Shown: positions 27,213 to 35,916, counted from the stretch's first letter. The stretch: DNA of 64,000 nt from Levilactobacillus brevis ATCC 14869 = DSM 20054 (GCF_001433855.1 NZ_AZCP01000003.1:91719-155718), one strand, 5' to 3'. Notes: a model not told the origin generated them from the letters alone. Numbers and translations: made by a program.

Positions 27213-27800
27213 ATGAAAGCATTTAAGGAAATTATGAGTTGGATTGTGCCCATTGTGATTGGGCTAGCAATTGCCTTTGCCATCAAGTCGTTCGTCTTCA
27301 CTCGGGTGCGGGTTGATGGACCATCCATGCAGCCTAACTTGCAAAACAACGAAAAGGTTTTTGCTTGGAAGATGTCGAAGGTTAAACACTTGAGCGTTAT
27401 TGTGTTTGATGCGCATGGTGAAGACCCATCGGCCAAGACCCATACCAATTACGTCAAGCGGGTCATCGGTTTGCCAGGAGATACGGTTTCTAGCAAGAAT
27501 GGTTACATCTACGTGAACAATAAGAAGATCGATCAGAGTTTTATTAGCAAGAGCGAACGGACCTCTGGAACGGGTAACTGGACATTAAAGAGTCTGGAAA
27601 AAACGCAAGGCTGGGGTTCCGGTAAGACCGGGGTTGTGCCTAAGGGAAAGTACTTTGTCTTGGGCGATCACCGGAGTGTCTCAAATGATAGTCGTTACTG
27701 GGGCTTTGTTGATAAAGACAAAGTGGTCGGTGTCGTCAAGGTGCCTTTCTGGACATCCACAAAGACGCGACGGGCGAATATCAACGATATGGCGTACTAA
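27213..27800 (+). CDS. lepB: Signal peptidase I
   Basis: Membrane serine protease that removes signal peptides. A single N-terminal membrane anchor (IVPIVIGLAIAFAIKSFVF) is followed by the Ser box (VDGPSMQPNL, nucleophile Ser), the Lys box (YVKRVIGLPGDTV, general base Lys) and box E (GDHRSVSNDSRYWGFV). The 195-residue product has normal length. ATG start with AAGGAG 7 bases upstream; the seven-codon upstream TTG extension is rejected. Confidence 0.95.
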   Translation: MKAFKEIMSWIVPIVIGLAIAFAIKSFVFTRVRVDGPSMQPNLQNNEKVFAWKMSKVKHLSVIVFDAHGEDPSAKTHTNYVKRVIGLPGDTVSSKNGYIYVNNKKIDQSFISKSERTSGTGNWTLKSLEKTQGWGSGKTGVVPKGKYFVLGDHRSVSNDSRYWGFVDKDKVVGVVKVPFWTSTKTRRANINDMAY

Positions 27801-27814
27801 TTCAAGTCAAAATG

Positions 27815-27847
27815 ACGTCGCTGCACACAATGTGCGGCGGCGTTTTT
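27815..27847 (+). terminator. Terminator of lepB
   Basis: ACGTCGCTGCACA / TGTGCGGCGGCGT around CAA, then TTTTTG. Confidence 0.88.
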
Positions 27848-27895
27848 GTATTGATTGGAAGCAAGCGAGGCGTGCGGGCGACACTATTAGTTTGC

Positions 27896-27924
27896 TTGAC
27901 TTTTCACGAAATTTAGTATATGCT
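27896..27924 (+). promoter_or_regulatory. Promoter of the MarR-family gene
   Basis: TTGACT (27896-27901), 17-base spacer, TATGCT (27919-27924). Confidence 0.75.
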
Positions 27925-27956
27925 TGCGCACGTAAATTTAGAGAAGGAGGCGGCTT

Positions 27957-28421
27957 ATGGTTACCGGTAGCAATGATCCAGACATTCTAAAATGGTTGTC
28001 GATTGCCAATCGCTATACGCGGATTGCGCTTGACCGTCGCCTCCAGCCCTATCGGTTGAATGCCAGCATGTACTATTATATTTTGCGAATCCATGAGCAA
28101 CCTAAACTGACACAGGATCGACTGATTAGCCTGACGTATTTGAACCCCAGCAACGTGACGCGGGCGGTGAATCAGCTGGTGAATTTAGGTTATGTACGTA
28201 AACGCCAGTCTAAGACGGACAAGCGGGTCTCCGAGCTGTCGTTGACGAAAAAAGGGGAAGCCCTTTATCCGGAAATTGTGAAGTTGCGGCAAGAGGTCGC
28301 GGATGGACTATTAACGGATATTCCAGCTGAACAACACGAAGCGTTGGTTGGACAAATTCGCCAGGTGGCGCTGCGAGCAGTGGCGAATGAAACACCGGGT
28401 GATAAAACTAACAATTCTTAA
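27957..28421 (+). CDS. MarR-family transcriptional regulator
   Basis: A 154-residue winged-helix regulator. The DNA-binding part is LTQDRLISLTYLNPSNVTRAVNQLVNLGYVRKRQSKTDKRVSELSLTKKGEALYPEI; flanking helices form the dimer interface. AAGGAGG lies before the ATG. It has its own promoter and terminator, and no transporter or enzyme gene is divergently linked, so its targets (possibly itself or pepC) are unknown. Confidence 0.92.
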   Translation: MVTGSNDPDILKWLSIANRYTRIALDRRLQPYRLNASMYYYILRIHEQPKLTQDRLISLTYLNPSNVTRAVNQLVNLGYVRKRQSKTDKRVSELSLTKKGEALYPEIVKLRQEVADGLLTDIPAEQHEALVGQIRQVALRAVANETPGDKTNNS

Positions 28422-28443
28422 TAATTAAATAGTTATTAATAAT

Positions 28444-28477
28444 AAAGACTGGGTGATCGGATTCATTCAGTCTTTTT
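28444..28477 (+). terminator. Terminator of the marR-type gene
   Basis: AAAGACTG (28444-28451) pairs with CAGTCTTT (28468-28475), followed by further T. Confidence 0.75.
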
Positions 28478-28529
28478 AGCTACGTCAAAGTAGCGACTGG
28501 GTGTAGAAATAGTTTTTAGTGAAAACGCG

Positions 28530-28558
28530 TTGCCTTTCCCCGACTAAAGCGCTAGAAT
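28530..28558 (+). promoter_or_regulatory. pepC promoter with weak cre-like sequence
   Basis: TTGCCT (28530-28535), 17-base spacer, TAGAAT (28553-28558). TGAAAACGCGTTGC at 28520-28533 overlaps the -35 and matches a catabolite-responsive element at 11 of 14 positions, too weak to call. Confidence 0.6.
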
Positions 28559-28623
28559 GAATCTAACTTTTATTATGAGATTTCTATGAGAAAACACATG
28601 GGAATTTGGGAAAGAGGACTTTT

Positions 28624-29955
28624 ATGGCAGAATTGAAAACGCAACATGAACTGACTGCCGCAGAAACGGCAGATTTGCGGGCCGACGTACAGCAACAACC
28701 CGCCCATGATGTTATTGCCCGTGCGACGATTAAGAATGGGGTACTAGCAGCTTCCGAAGATCCCCAGGCAGCCGTTCGTTTAAACCGGACCTTCTCGGTG
28801 GAATTACCGACGGGAAAGGTGTCTAATCAGAAGCATTCAGGACGATGCTGGTTATTTTCAACGTTAAATACGATTCGGCATCAATTTGCGGCAAAGTATC
28901 ATGTGAAAGATTTTGAACTCTCACAAAGTTACCTGTTTTTCTGGGATAAGGTTGAACGGGCTAATATCTTTTACGATCGGATTTTACGCACGGCTGACCA
29001 ACCGGTGGGTTCGCGTGAAGTGGCCGCGATTCTCAACAATCCTGGTGGCGATGGTGGTCAGTGGGCCATGGGCGCGTCACTCGTTCAAAAATACGGGGTG
29101 GTTCCAGTGAGTGCGATGCCAGAATCCTTCAATACTAATGATACAACTGGGTTTGCGGCGACTTTTAATTTGAAGCTGCGTAAGGATGCGTTAGTCTTAC
29201 GAGACCTAGTGGCAGATCAGGCTAGTGAGGAACAAATTGCTGCTACACGGGCGCAAGCCTTGAAGGAAGTCTACCGCATGGCGGCTTATTCCTTTGGTGA
29301 GCCACCAACTACGTTTGATTTGGAATATAAGGATGATAACCAGCAGTATCACCGTGATGCTGGATTGACCCCACAGGGCTTCTTTGAAAAATACTTTGAT
29401 GTCGATCTGGATGACTACGTGGTAATCAGTAATTCACCGGATAAGGCATTTAATCAACGTTATCGGTTGGAAAGTCAAGAAAACATTGTCGGTGGTCAGC
29501 AGATTACCTTTCTCAATTTGCCATTAGCTGAGCTAAAGCGAGCAGCGATTGCGCAATTGAAAGATGGCGAGACGGTTTGGTTTGGCAACGATGTGCTGCA
29601 GCAGATGAGCCGGGAACGAGGCTTTTTAGATAGTCAGCTCTACAAAACAGCTGATCTATTTGGCATTGATTTGAGTCTGACGAAAGCACAACGCTTGGCA
29701 TTGGGTGAAGCGGAAGTTTCTCACGCAATGACCTTTACCGGTGTCGATGTAGTGGCTAATGATCCCACTCGCTGGAAGGTGGAAAACAGTTGGGGTGAAA
29801 AGAACGGGGACAAAGGCTACTTTGTTATGACTGACGAGTGGTTCAGTGACTTCGTTTACGAAGTCGTGGTGCACAAGCGGTATTTGACGGCCGATCAACA
29901 GGCGGTGCTGGCCACGACTCCCACCGAATTACCGGCTTGGGATTCCTTGGCATAA
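28624..29955 (+). CDS. pepC: Aminopeptidase C (bleomycin hydrolase family)
   Basis: Cytoplasmic cysteine aminopeptidase of the C1B family, part of peptide breakdown in lactic acid bacteria. The nucleophile Cys is in KHSGRCWLFSTLNT; the His is in EVSHAMTFTGVD; the Asn is in VENSWGEKNGDKGYF. The 443-residue length is the family norm, and the enzyme probably forms a hexameric barrel. ATG start with AAAGAGGAC upstream. Behind its own promoter; followed by a terminator and a parS-like site. Confidence 0.96.
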   Translation: MAELKTQHELTAAETADLRADVQQQPAHDVIARATIKNGVLAASEDPQAAVRLNRTFSVELPTGKVSNQKHSGRCWLFSTLNTIRHQFAAKYHVKDFELSQSYLFFWDKVERANIFYDRILRTADQPVGSREVAAILNNPGGDGGQWAMGASLVQKYGVVPVSAMPESFNTNDTTGFAATFNLKLRKDALVLRDLVADQASEEQIAATRAQALKEVYRMAAYSFGEPPTTFDLEYKDDNQQYHRDAGLTPQGFFEKYFDVDLDDYVVISNSPDKAFNQRYRLESQENIVGGQQITFLNLPLAELKRAAIAQLKDGETVWFGNDVLQQMSRERGFLDSQLYKTADLFGIDLSLTKAQRLALGEAEVSHAMTFTGVDVVANDPTRWKVENSWGEKNGDKGYFVMTDEWFSDFVYEVVVHKRYLTADQQAVLATTPTELPAWDSLA

Positions 29956-30010
29956 ACGTAAAAAATGAACGGACAACTAGCCTCCGTTAGATGTCCAGTG
30001 ATACAGATGA

Positions 30011-30037
30011 GCCTGGGACTTTTGTCTTGGGCTTTTA
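30011..30037 (+). terminator. Terminator of pepC
   Basis: GCCTGGGAC pairs with GTCTTGGGC (G-U pairs included), then TTTTAA; directly followed by a parS-like site. Confidence 0.7.
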
Positions 30038-30038
30038 A

Positions 30039-30054
30039 TGTTTCACATGAAACA
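30039..30054. promoter_or_regulatory. parS site (one mismatch)
   Basis: TGTTTCACATGAAACA, one central mismatch from consensus; intergenic, immediately after the pepC terminator as the site at 1135 follows its terminator. Confidence 0.8.
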
Positions 30055-30167
30055 TTGGGGCCAATCAGAGACAAAAGTCATTTTCAGACTCATCGGACTG
30101 GAAATGGTGTGCCGTTGCCGTGTAGAATAAAGAGGACGCTAGTAAGATAATCCAATGAGGTGAGGGC

Positions 30168-30812
30168 ATGCGTAACTTTTTATTTGATTTTGATAGTACC
30201 TTGGCAGATACGCGAGATGTTGCAGTGACGGCGACACAAAAGGCTTATGCGCTGAAAGGTTTAGCGATCCCCAGTCGTGAAGCCGTGGTGAGTTATATGG
30301 GGGTTCCGATCGAAGTTTCCTTTGCCAAGATGGCGCAGGAACCCTTGGACGAAGCAACCTTGGCAGACTTATATGATGTCTTTCGAGCCCAATACCAAGT
30401 GGCTGAGCAACTGGGAATTACGTTGTTTGATGGGATGGCAACGACTTTGAAGACATTAAAGCAACGGGGAGAAAATCTATTTGTCGTGTCCAGCAAGCAC
30501 TCGGTGCCGTTGCAACGAAATCTGACGCAACTGGGCTTGGGAACAACATTCACGGCCATTAGTGGTTCAGATATGGTGGCGCATTACAAACCGGCTCCAG
30601 ATGGTATTCTAAATTTGCTACAGCGCTTTGATTTGGCGGCCAACGAAAGTGTTATGATTGGTGATGCCAAATATGACATGCAGATGGGAAAGAATGCCCA
30701 TATTGCGACTGCCGCGGCAATGTGGGGTGCAGCTGATCCGACCTCAGTGAAAGCTGAATCGCCAACGTATTTGCTACAAACCCCGGCGGAACTAGTGAAT
30801 TTAGCGGATTAA
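30168..30812 (+). CDS. HAD-superfamily hydrolase (phosphoglycolate-phosphatase-like)
   Basis: A 214-residue HAD-IA phosphatase. Motif I is FLFDFDSTLADTRD at residues 4-17, the cap domain follows, motif II is FVVSSKHS, motif III is HYKPAPDG and motif IV is MIGDAKYDMQMGKNA. Note the second Asp in DxDST, the usual acid/base. It resembles PpaX/Gph proteins; the substrate is not evident. ATG with GAGGTGAGG upstream; own terminator. Confidence 0.88.
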   Translation: MRNFLFDFDSTLADTRDVAVTATQKAYALKGLAIPSREAVVSYMGVPIEVSFAKMAQEPLDEATLADLYDVFRAQYQVAEQLGITLFDGMATTLKTLKQRGENLFVVSSKHSVPLQRNLTQLGLGTTFTAISGSDMVAHYKPAPDGILNLLQRFDLAANESVMIGDAKYDMQMGKNAHIATAAAMWGAADPTSVKAESPTYLLQTPAELVNLAD

Positions 30813-30838
30813 TAACGATAAATGTGACAACTGGAGTT

Positions 30839-30890
30839 AAAAAGCACCTCGTTAGCCAATCTAGTAGATTGGCTAACGAGGTGCTTTTTT
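30839..30890 (+). terminator. Strong terminator
   Basis: A perfect stem of more than 20 base pairs built on AGCACCTCGTTAGCCAATCT and its complement, flanked by A and T tracts. Confidence 0.92.
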
Positions 30891-30949
30891 GATCGATTAA
30901 GGTAACTTAGCGGTGACCGCCAACGGTTATTGTTGGCAGAATGTAAAAG

Positions 30950-30978
30950 AAAAAGCCGCCCGTGGTTAAGGGGCGGCA
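30950..30978 (-). terminator. Minus-strand terminator without an obvious gene
   Basis: GCCGCCC / GGGCGGC (30955-30961, 30971-30977) with TTTTTCTTTT on the minus strand. No minus-strand gene ends here, which suggests a short non-coding transcript from about 31050. Confidence 0.55.
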
Positions 30979-31060
30979 ATGACCAACTTGGTTAGGGTCG
31001 GTCGATCATTTTATCGGTTGAATAAAATGAAAAAAGGTTGGTTAATAGGTTTTTATTGGT
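30955..31060 (-). ncRNA. Putative minus-strand small RNA
   Basis: Inferred only from the terminator at its 3' end and from a Pho-box-like direct repeat plus AT-rich promoter-like sequence (TAGGAT, TATACC) upstream. Exact start unknown; no family recognised. Confidence 0.25.
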
Positions 31061-31080
31061 ATATTTGTATCCTAACCGGT

Positions 31081-31102
31081 AATTGTGAAGAAATTGTGAA
31101 GA
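31081..31102 (-). promoter_or_regulatory. Tandem 11-base repeat, Pho-box-like
   Basis: AATTGTGAAGA occurs twice in a row. On the minus strand this reads TTCACA-N5-TTCACA, the hexamer spacing (11 bases, one helical turn) bound by PhoB/PhoP/OmpR-type response regulators. The surrounding 31040-31320 is AT-rich and has no gene. Confidence 0.45.
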
Positions 31103-31326
31103 ATATTTATTTGCTAATGATAGGTAGAATTAGTTTTTTCTAAATGTATGGAGTAATGGGGGATTTAAAGGATAAAATGGGGGTTGGATTATTTATTTCT
31201 AATTGTTTTGCTTATTATTTTGTTAGTTTTAAGAAGATTGAGGCTCTGATTTTCATAACTATTATTTTTTATATATAGTTTCCATTAGAACTATATGATG
31301 TTACGTTTTGCTAAAAATTTGCTAAG

Positions 31327-31354
31327 AAAACCCCTCGTTCGAATCAACGAGGGG
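31327..31354 (-). terminator. Terminator of the His-rich membrane protein gene
   Basis: CCCCTCG / CGAGGGG on the minus strand followed by TTTTC, seven bases after the stop. Confidence 0.75.
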
Positions 31355-31360
31355 CGTCAT

Positions 31361-31669
31361 TTAGTGATTAAAATGGGGGTGATGCGGGTGATCGGCTAGT
31401 AATTGAGGCCGGCCATCGTGGCGATGATTGGGCGCAAAGCGTTCGAGCTGGCGTTGCTTCGTATGTTCCTTCTCAATTTGGAGCTGTTTTTTTAACTGCC
31501 GAAGTTTCCAGTAACCATGAATCATAGCCGTTGCCGGTAGAACTTCTAAGGCCACGGTAGCGGGAATCAACCATGGGTGCTCTTGAACCAAAGTGGCAAA
31601 TTGTTCGCGCGAGGCTTTAAAAGCCTGTCCAGTCGAGTCGTTAGCCATTAATTTGTGTTTAAACATCAT
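31361..31669 (-). CDS. Small membrane-associated protein with His-rich tail, unknown function
   Basis: About 102 residues with one hydrophobic stretch (PWLIPATVALEVLPATAMIHGYW), then a basic, Gln/Lys-rich helix (RQLKKQLQIEKEHTKQRQ) and a histidine-rich end (ADHPHHPHFNH). I recognise no family. Four consecutive start codons (GTG-ATG-ATG-ATG) follow AAAGGAG; I choose the third (7-base spacing). A strong promoter with a parS immediately upstream drives it. Confidence 0.65.
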   Translation of the reverse strand: MMFKHKLMANDSTGQAFKASREQFATLVQEHPWLIPATVALEVLPATAMIHGYWKLRQLKKQLQIEKEHTKQRQLERFAPNHRHDGRPQLLADHPHHPHFNH

Positions 31670-31689
31670 CATCACACTCCTTTGGCCCT

Positions 31690-31718
31690 ATCATAACCCA
31701 AAGTGGTAGCGGTGTCAG
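31690..31718 (-). promoter_or_regulatory. Promoter next to parS
   Basis: Minus-strand CTGACA (31713-31718), 17-base spacer, TATGAT (31690-31695). The parS at 31725-31740 lies six bases upstream of the -35, so ParB binding could affect it. Confidence 0.75.
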
Positions 31719-31724
31719 CCCATC

Positions 31725-31740
31725 TGTTTCACGTGAAACA
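31725..31740. promoter_or_regulatory. parS site (perfect)
   Basis: TGTTTCACGTGAAACA, intergenic. Confidence 0.93.
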
Positions 31741-31861
31741 GATTAGGACTAAACTTGTTAGCTTCCCTAGCAAATAGGACGCAGATAATTGTTGCTTTTC
31801 AATATTGTTAAGCATATCTTTAAATATATGAATGGTTTTACCTATTTTAGGAGGAGATAAT

Positions 31862-33046
31862 GTGCAAAAACAGCTTGATAACCGATGGTCCATCGGACAC
31901 CGCTTACTATTAGCGATAGTGGTGATGGTCAGCTTCGCTGGCGGATCGGTGCTGATTGGTCACGCGGAGACGGCGCAATCGGACGAATCGGTCAGCAGTA
32001 CCTCTAATGCGGTGACTAGCTCCCAAGTGAGCCAATCAGCGACGAGTACAGTGATAAATGGAGACTCGGCAGTTGGTGTTGATACGGTCAGCTCGATAGC
32101 CAACACGGCTGATACATCAGAGTCTAGCACGGCCACGGCACCAGCGGTTGACACTACGAGTACCAAGACCAGCACAGCTCGCTCGGTGGCTACACAACAG
32201 CCGAAAACAAAGACGGCCAAGACAGCCACAGTGAAGGTCATTTACATGATGGATACGGGCGGTGTTTTGGATCGTGACACATTAACTGGTCGAGTAGGCC
32301 AGCGTTATACGGCCACAGCGGCAGAGTTTCAAGATAGCCGGGATTTTCAATTGAAAGGACCCAAAACAGTCACCGGGGTTTTTGGTAAAGGCGCTACCAC
32401 AATTCGTTTCGTGTATCAGGTCCCCCGCGTTACAAGTCAGACACAGCAGGGGCTAGATGTTGTCACCGTTCGATATGCTGACGGGAGTTTAAAATATATT
32501 GAAATTTTCGATGGCCCGTTTGATATGACGTTAGCTAAAGATTCTGTAGGTCAATCAGAGGTTGTGGTGCAGATCCGCCATCCCATGTACGCTGGAAAAG
32601 GAATGATTTTGGCGGCAAACACCGTAAGGACGATGGAAAATCGGTTTGGCTACTTTAAGACACAACCGGCTGATTTTATTTTTGAAAAGGCCGGTCGAGT
32701 AGTTAAGGTGGTACGCGTTGATCGGCAAAGTGGGAAAGTGACTGTTCAAACGGTGCAATTACGTGGAGCTTCGGCTAATGCAGTTGCGAGTCGGCTGGGA
32801 ATTAATCGGACGACAACGTTTACGCGATTTTGGCAGCAACTAGTGGCCGATACTGGACAAGTGGCAAAGGTTGACGGCAGTCGCACGACAGAAGGGTTTA
32901 CCGCCATTGGAAATGCGCCAACAGCGAATTCGCGGGCTACCCGACTACCGCAGACGGGCGAACAGCGCATGTCTTTACCAGTGTACGGGTATGTGATTTT
33001 GATTTTGAGTGTTTTGGGGTTGGTTGAACGTCGGTGGCAAAAATAA
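31862..33046 (+). CDS. LPXTG-anchored surface protein with MucBP-like domain
   Basis: A 394-residue cell-wall protein. An N-terminal signal peptide (hydrophobic LLLAIVVMVSFAGGSVLIG, cleavage near HAETA) is followed by a long Ser/Thr-rich region to about residue 130, then a MucBP-like segment (VKVIYMMDTGGVL, TGRVGQRYTATAAEF, TTIRFVYQ), a ~150-residue part I do not recognise, and the sortase signal LPQTGE at residue ~362 with membrane helix and RRWQK tail. MucBP-type domains bind mucin or other glycans. Start is GTG, 6 bases after AGGAGGA. Confidence 0.85.
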   Translation: MQKQLDNRWSIGHRLLLAIVVMVSFAGGSVLIGHAETAQSDESVSSTSNAVTSSQVSQSATSTVINGDSAVGVDTVSSIANTADTSESSTATAPAVDTTSTKTSTARSVATQQPKTKTAKTATVKVIYMMDTGGVLDRDTLTGRVGQRYTATAAEFQDSRDFQLKGPKTVTGVFGKGATTIRFVYQVPRVTSQTQQGLDVVTVRYADGSLKYIEIFDGPFDMTLAKDSVGQSEVVVQIRHPMYAGKGMILAANTVRTMENRFGYFKTQPADFIFEKAGRVVKVVRVDRQSGKVTVQTVQLRGASANAVASRLGINRTTTFTRFWQQLVADTGQVAKVDGSRTTEGFTAIGNAPTANSRATRLPQTGEQRMSLPVYGYVILILSVLGLVERRWQK

Positions 33047-33056
33047 ATAAAGTAAG

Positions 33057-33102
33057 AGAGACCTGCTGAATTAGTATTACATAGATTCAGTGGGTCTTAT
33101 TT
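33057..33102 (+). terminator. Terminator of the LPXTG protein gene
   Basis: AGACCTGCTGAAT / ATTCAGTGGGTCT (two mismatches) followed by TATTTAG. Confidence 0.75.
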
Positions 33103-33281
33103 AGATTGAAATTGATCAATCTTTTAAGAGATCGATTGGGTGGCTTGTTTTACATATTGTGAGAATAGATATTTGTAATTTGTTTATATAATAACACCGA
33201 TAATATAATCTATAGCCATTAGTTGCTGGTAGTAATAATAATTGCCGTGTAGTATCATATGGTGATATAGGGGGAATTGCT

Positions 33282-35279
33282 ATGAAATTTAGAAACTTTT
33301 TATTTGTAGTGGCTATTATATTAGGTACTATATGTTCAGTTGCCACAGCTAATGCGGATGAGAAAAAAGTGACTAGTTCATTACCAGTACACAGTAGTTT
33401 TTTATCACAAGATGATTCGGTTAAGGTTAGTGTCAGTCCTAAAACAGAGGTCTATGTAGATGACGGCCACGTTTATACAGTCGTTGAAGTCACTCTGGAC
33501 AAAAATCCTTTAATAGTGAGAAGTCATGATGGGTCAGTACACATTCACTTCGAACCCACTGCTGATTACTTTAAATTTGATCAGAATCCGAAGGCATATT
33601 ATGGTTTTGATGGGTATATAAAAAGGTCAGATGGCACGTATGCTAAACAGACCGTTGGAGGAAATGGTCGGAACAATAATCAGGGTGATGGGTTCGATTA
33701 CACGTGGAGTTTTTGGAACTCAGCGGTGAATCAGTATGACCGCCTGGTGTTTAAGGTAGGTATTATCCTAAAAAATGGGTATGAAGATTATATAGATAAA
33801 TCTGGAAAACTTGAGATACCATTTAAGGTAAATGGAGAAGTTATCCAAAATGATGTGGGAACGCATAATTATATTTCACTAGGAGCTGGATATATTCAAT
33901 TCCATGTTAGCAAACCGGTGGTGGTAAAATATGTGGACGAAGATGGAAATGACATCTATAAGAGCCAAACAATAACTGGTAAGTATGGTGATACGTATGA
34001 TGCTTCTACCAAACAATATATGCCAGACATTGACGGGTACACTTTAGATAAGGACAAACTTCCAAGCAATCAAGTTGGAATTATTTCAGATCAAGATCAA
34101 GTGGTAACTTATGTTTATAAGCGGGATGTTATTTCTGGTGGAAACGTAACTTTTAAGTATCAAGATGAAAATGGCAAGAAAATTGATGAAGATATTGTTG
34201 AGAGCGGTAATGTCGGTGATAAGTACCAATCACATATTCATGATATTTCGGGATATATTGTTGATAATGACAAAATACCGGCAAATGATACTGGACGGTT
34301 TACAAAGCAAGAGCAAACGGTCATTTATGTATATAAAAAGGCTTCGCAGCCGACTCCGCCAACACCCCCAACAACTTCTGGAACAGTTATTATTCATTTC
34401 GTAGACAAAAACGGAAATAAGTTAGTGAGAGATAAAGTAATATCGGGCAAGGTTGGGGAAGACTATCACGCCAATAGTGTAGGAATTGATGGGTACCGCG
34501 TAGTTAAAGATTCTGGAAATACAACCGGTAAATTTAAATCTGAGATCCAGGAAGTTACCTACACATATGAAAAGCAAATAGTGGTCAAAAAAGGAGCTGT
34601 TATTTATTCTGTAAAGAAGATTGGGTTATATTCTACTCCAAATTTTTCCGAGAGTTCTCGCATACGTTGGTACCATAAAAAGGCACGCATAAATCGCCCG
34701 ATGTTTGTTGTGACGGGATATGCAATATCAAGAAATGGTCATTTGAGATATAAGGTAAGAGATGTTAACCATCATAGTAAAACGGCTGGTAAAAGAGGAT
34801 TTGTAACCGCCAATAATGAATATGTACTTCCAGTTTATTATGCAGGACCACACCGGCAAATTACGATTATTAATCCGAAAGGTGCTAATGCTTATGATAG
34901 AGTGTCTTTAACTGGTAAAATGACGCATTATAAGCAAGGACAAGTATTAAATGTAGTCAAAATTGTTCACTACAATTTAACAACGAGATTTATCTTGAAA
35001 AATGGCAAGTATATAACTGCTAATAAAAAGCTGGTTATTGATGGAACATATAGGGGACCTCAGACTATTTGGGCAAAGACCGCGGTTAATCGATATGACG
35101 ATGTTAACTTAACCAGAAAAAATCATCATTTTAATAAAAAATCACATCATGTTTTTAAGGTTTTAGGATGGGATTATTCTCATGGAGATGATTTTAGTCA
35201 AGGAAATACACGACGTTATCGAGTCTCTGGAGGATATGTTACAGCTAATAATAAGTTTGTTAGTTCAGTCAAGAAATAA
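33282..35279 (+). CDS. Secreted MucBP-repeat protein with SLAP/DUF5776-like C-terminus
   Basis: A 665-residue exported protein. The signal peptide ends near ANA-DEK (residue 25). Residues ~45-205 form a domain I do not recognise. Three MucBP repeats follow at about 212-280, 288-352 and 367-430 (e.g. KYVDEDGNDI, YQDENGKKI, HFVDKNGNKL, each ending VTYVYK/VIYVYK/VTYTYE), with a PTPPTPPTT spacer before the third. The basic C-terminal 235 residues carry repeats ending KYITANKKLV and GYVTANNKFV, like DUF5776/SLAP wall-binding modules. There is no LPXTG motif, so it is probably held non-covalently. Base composition is more AT-rich than its neighbours. Confidence 0.8.
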   Translation: MKFRNFLFVVAIILGTICSVATANADEKKVTSSLPVHSSFLSQDDSVKVSVSPKTEVYVDDGHVYTVVEVTLDKNPLIVRSHDGSVHIHFEPTADYFKFDQNPKAYYGFDGYIKRSDGTYAKQTVGGNGRNNNQGDGFDYTWSFWNSAVNQYDRLVFKVGIILKNGYEDYIDKSGKLEIPFKVNGEVIQNDVGTHNYISLGAGYIQFHVSKPVVVKYVDEDGNDIYKSQTITGKYGDTYDASTKQYMPDIDGYTLDKDKLPSNQVGIISDQDQVVTYVYKRDVISGGNVTFKYQDENGKKIDEDIVESGNVGDKYQSHIHDISGYIVDNDKIPANDTGRFTKQEQTVIYVYKKASQPTPPTPPTTSGTVIIHFVDKNGNKLVRDKVISGKVGEDYHANSVGIDGYRVVKDSGNTTGKFKSEIQEVTYTYEKQIVVKKGAVIYSVKKIGLYSTPNFSESSRIRWYHKKARINRPMFVVTGYAISRNGHLRYKVRDVNHHSKTAGKRGFVTANNEYVLPVYYAGPHRQITIINPKGANAYDRVSLTGKMTHYKQGQVLNVVKIVHYNLTTRFILKNGKYITANKKLVIDGTYRGPQTIWAKTAVNRYDDVNLTRKNHHFNKKSHHVFKVLGWDYSHGDDFSQGNTRRYRVSGGYVTANNKFVSSVKK

Positions 35280-35325
35280 CTAACAGCGGATTTATGATTA
35301 TTAAAGGCATAAAACATTAATCATG

Positions 35326-35373
35326 AAAAACAGCCCTCCGAATTATTTGTACAAATAATTCGGAGGGCTGTTT
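35326..35373. terminator. Long perfect hairpin terminator
   Basis: AACAGCCCTCCGAATTATTT with its exact complement around GTAC, flanked by A and T tracts; serves convergent genes. Confidence 0.9.
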
Positions 35374-35466
35374 GAGCAGAAAGGAGGGTGGTTCCTTTAT
35401 GTAGTACAACTAGAGAGCTCAAGTACGCTGATGGAAATAGGTTTTCTATATTTGAGTGCTATTAAA

Positions 35467-35838
35467 TTAGTTGTGTATGATGCTTTTTAGTAGGTAAGAG
35501 ATAACCATACTGGTGCTCATATAGACTAGAACATAGATAATGAATAGGATTGAGAGCCCATCTCCACGAACAATGAAATAGTCAATGTAAACAATTAAGA
35601 TTAAGGCGCCGCAAAGCCAAAGTGTTTTAAATATCAGTTTTCCTATACTCATATAAAAGAAAATAAGGACATAAAGAAAGACGGGCAAAATTAGTAATAG
35701 TGCGTAAAGAAAGAGTCCCAGAGCCGCAAGACCATCTGTAAGAAATGTATAGGAAATAACCGCTAGGCATACTAAGTCGTAAAGTACAAAAGGAAGGCCA
35801 CAACACCCAAGGATTACAAAAATATTTTTTTGATGCAT
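35467..35838 (-). CDS. Small polytopic membrane protein, copy A (duplicated)
   Basis: A 123-residue protein with four hydrophobic segments: ~5-30 (IFVILGCCGLPFVLYDLVCLAV), ~40-62 (LGLFLYALLLILPVFLYVLIFFY), ~68-90 and ~97-115. It is clearly a paralogue of the 124-residue protein at 36440-36814 (identical start MHQKNIFVILGCCG and end YMS-SMVISYLLK). No family recognised. AGAAGG lies 9 bases before the ATG. Third gene of a minus-strand run. Confidence 0.75.
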   Translation of the reverse strand: MHQKNIFVILGCCGLPFVLYDLVCLAVISYTFLTDGLAALGLFLYALLLILPVFLYVLIFFYMSIGKLIFKTLWLCGALILIVYIDYFIVRGDGLSILFIIYVLVYMSTSMVISYLLKSIIHN

Positions 35839-35916
35839 GTAGCATTACCTTCTTCGGTTTTTCTTTAAATACTCATGATTCTAATTTAAATTTATTATAT
35901 CTATTGTAAATTAATA

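Noticed and set aside
27077-27448. Minus-strand frame of 123 codons opposite lepB
   Set aside because: Shadow of the signal peptidase gene, which has all catalytic motifs.
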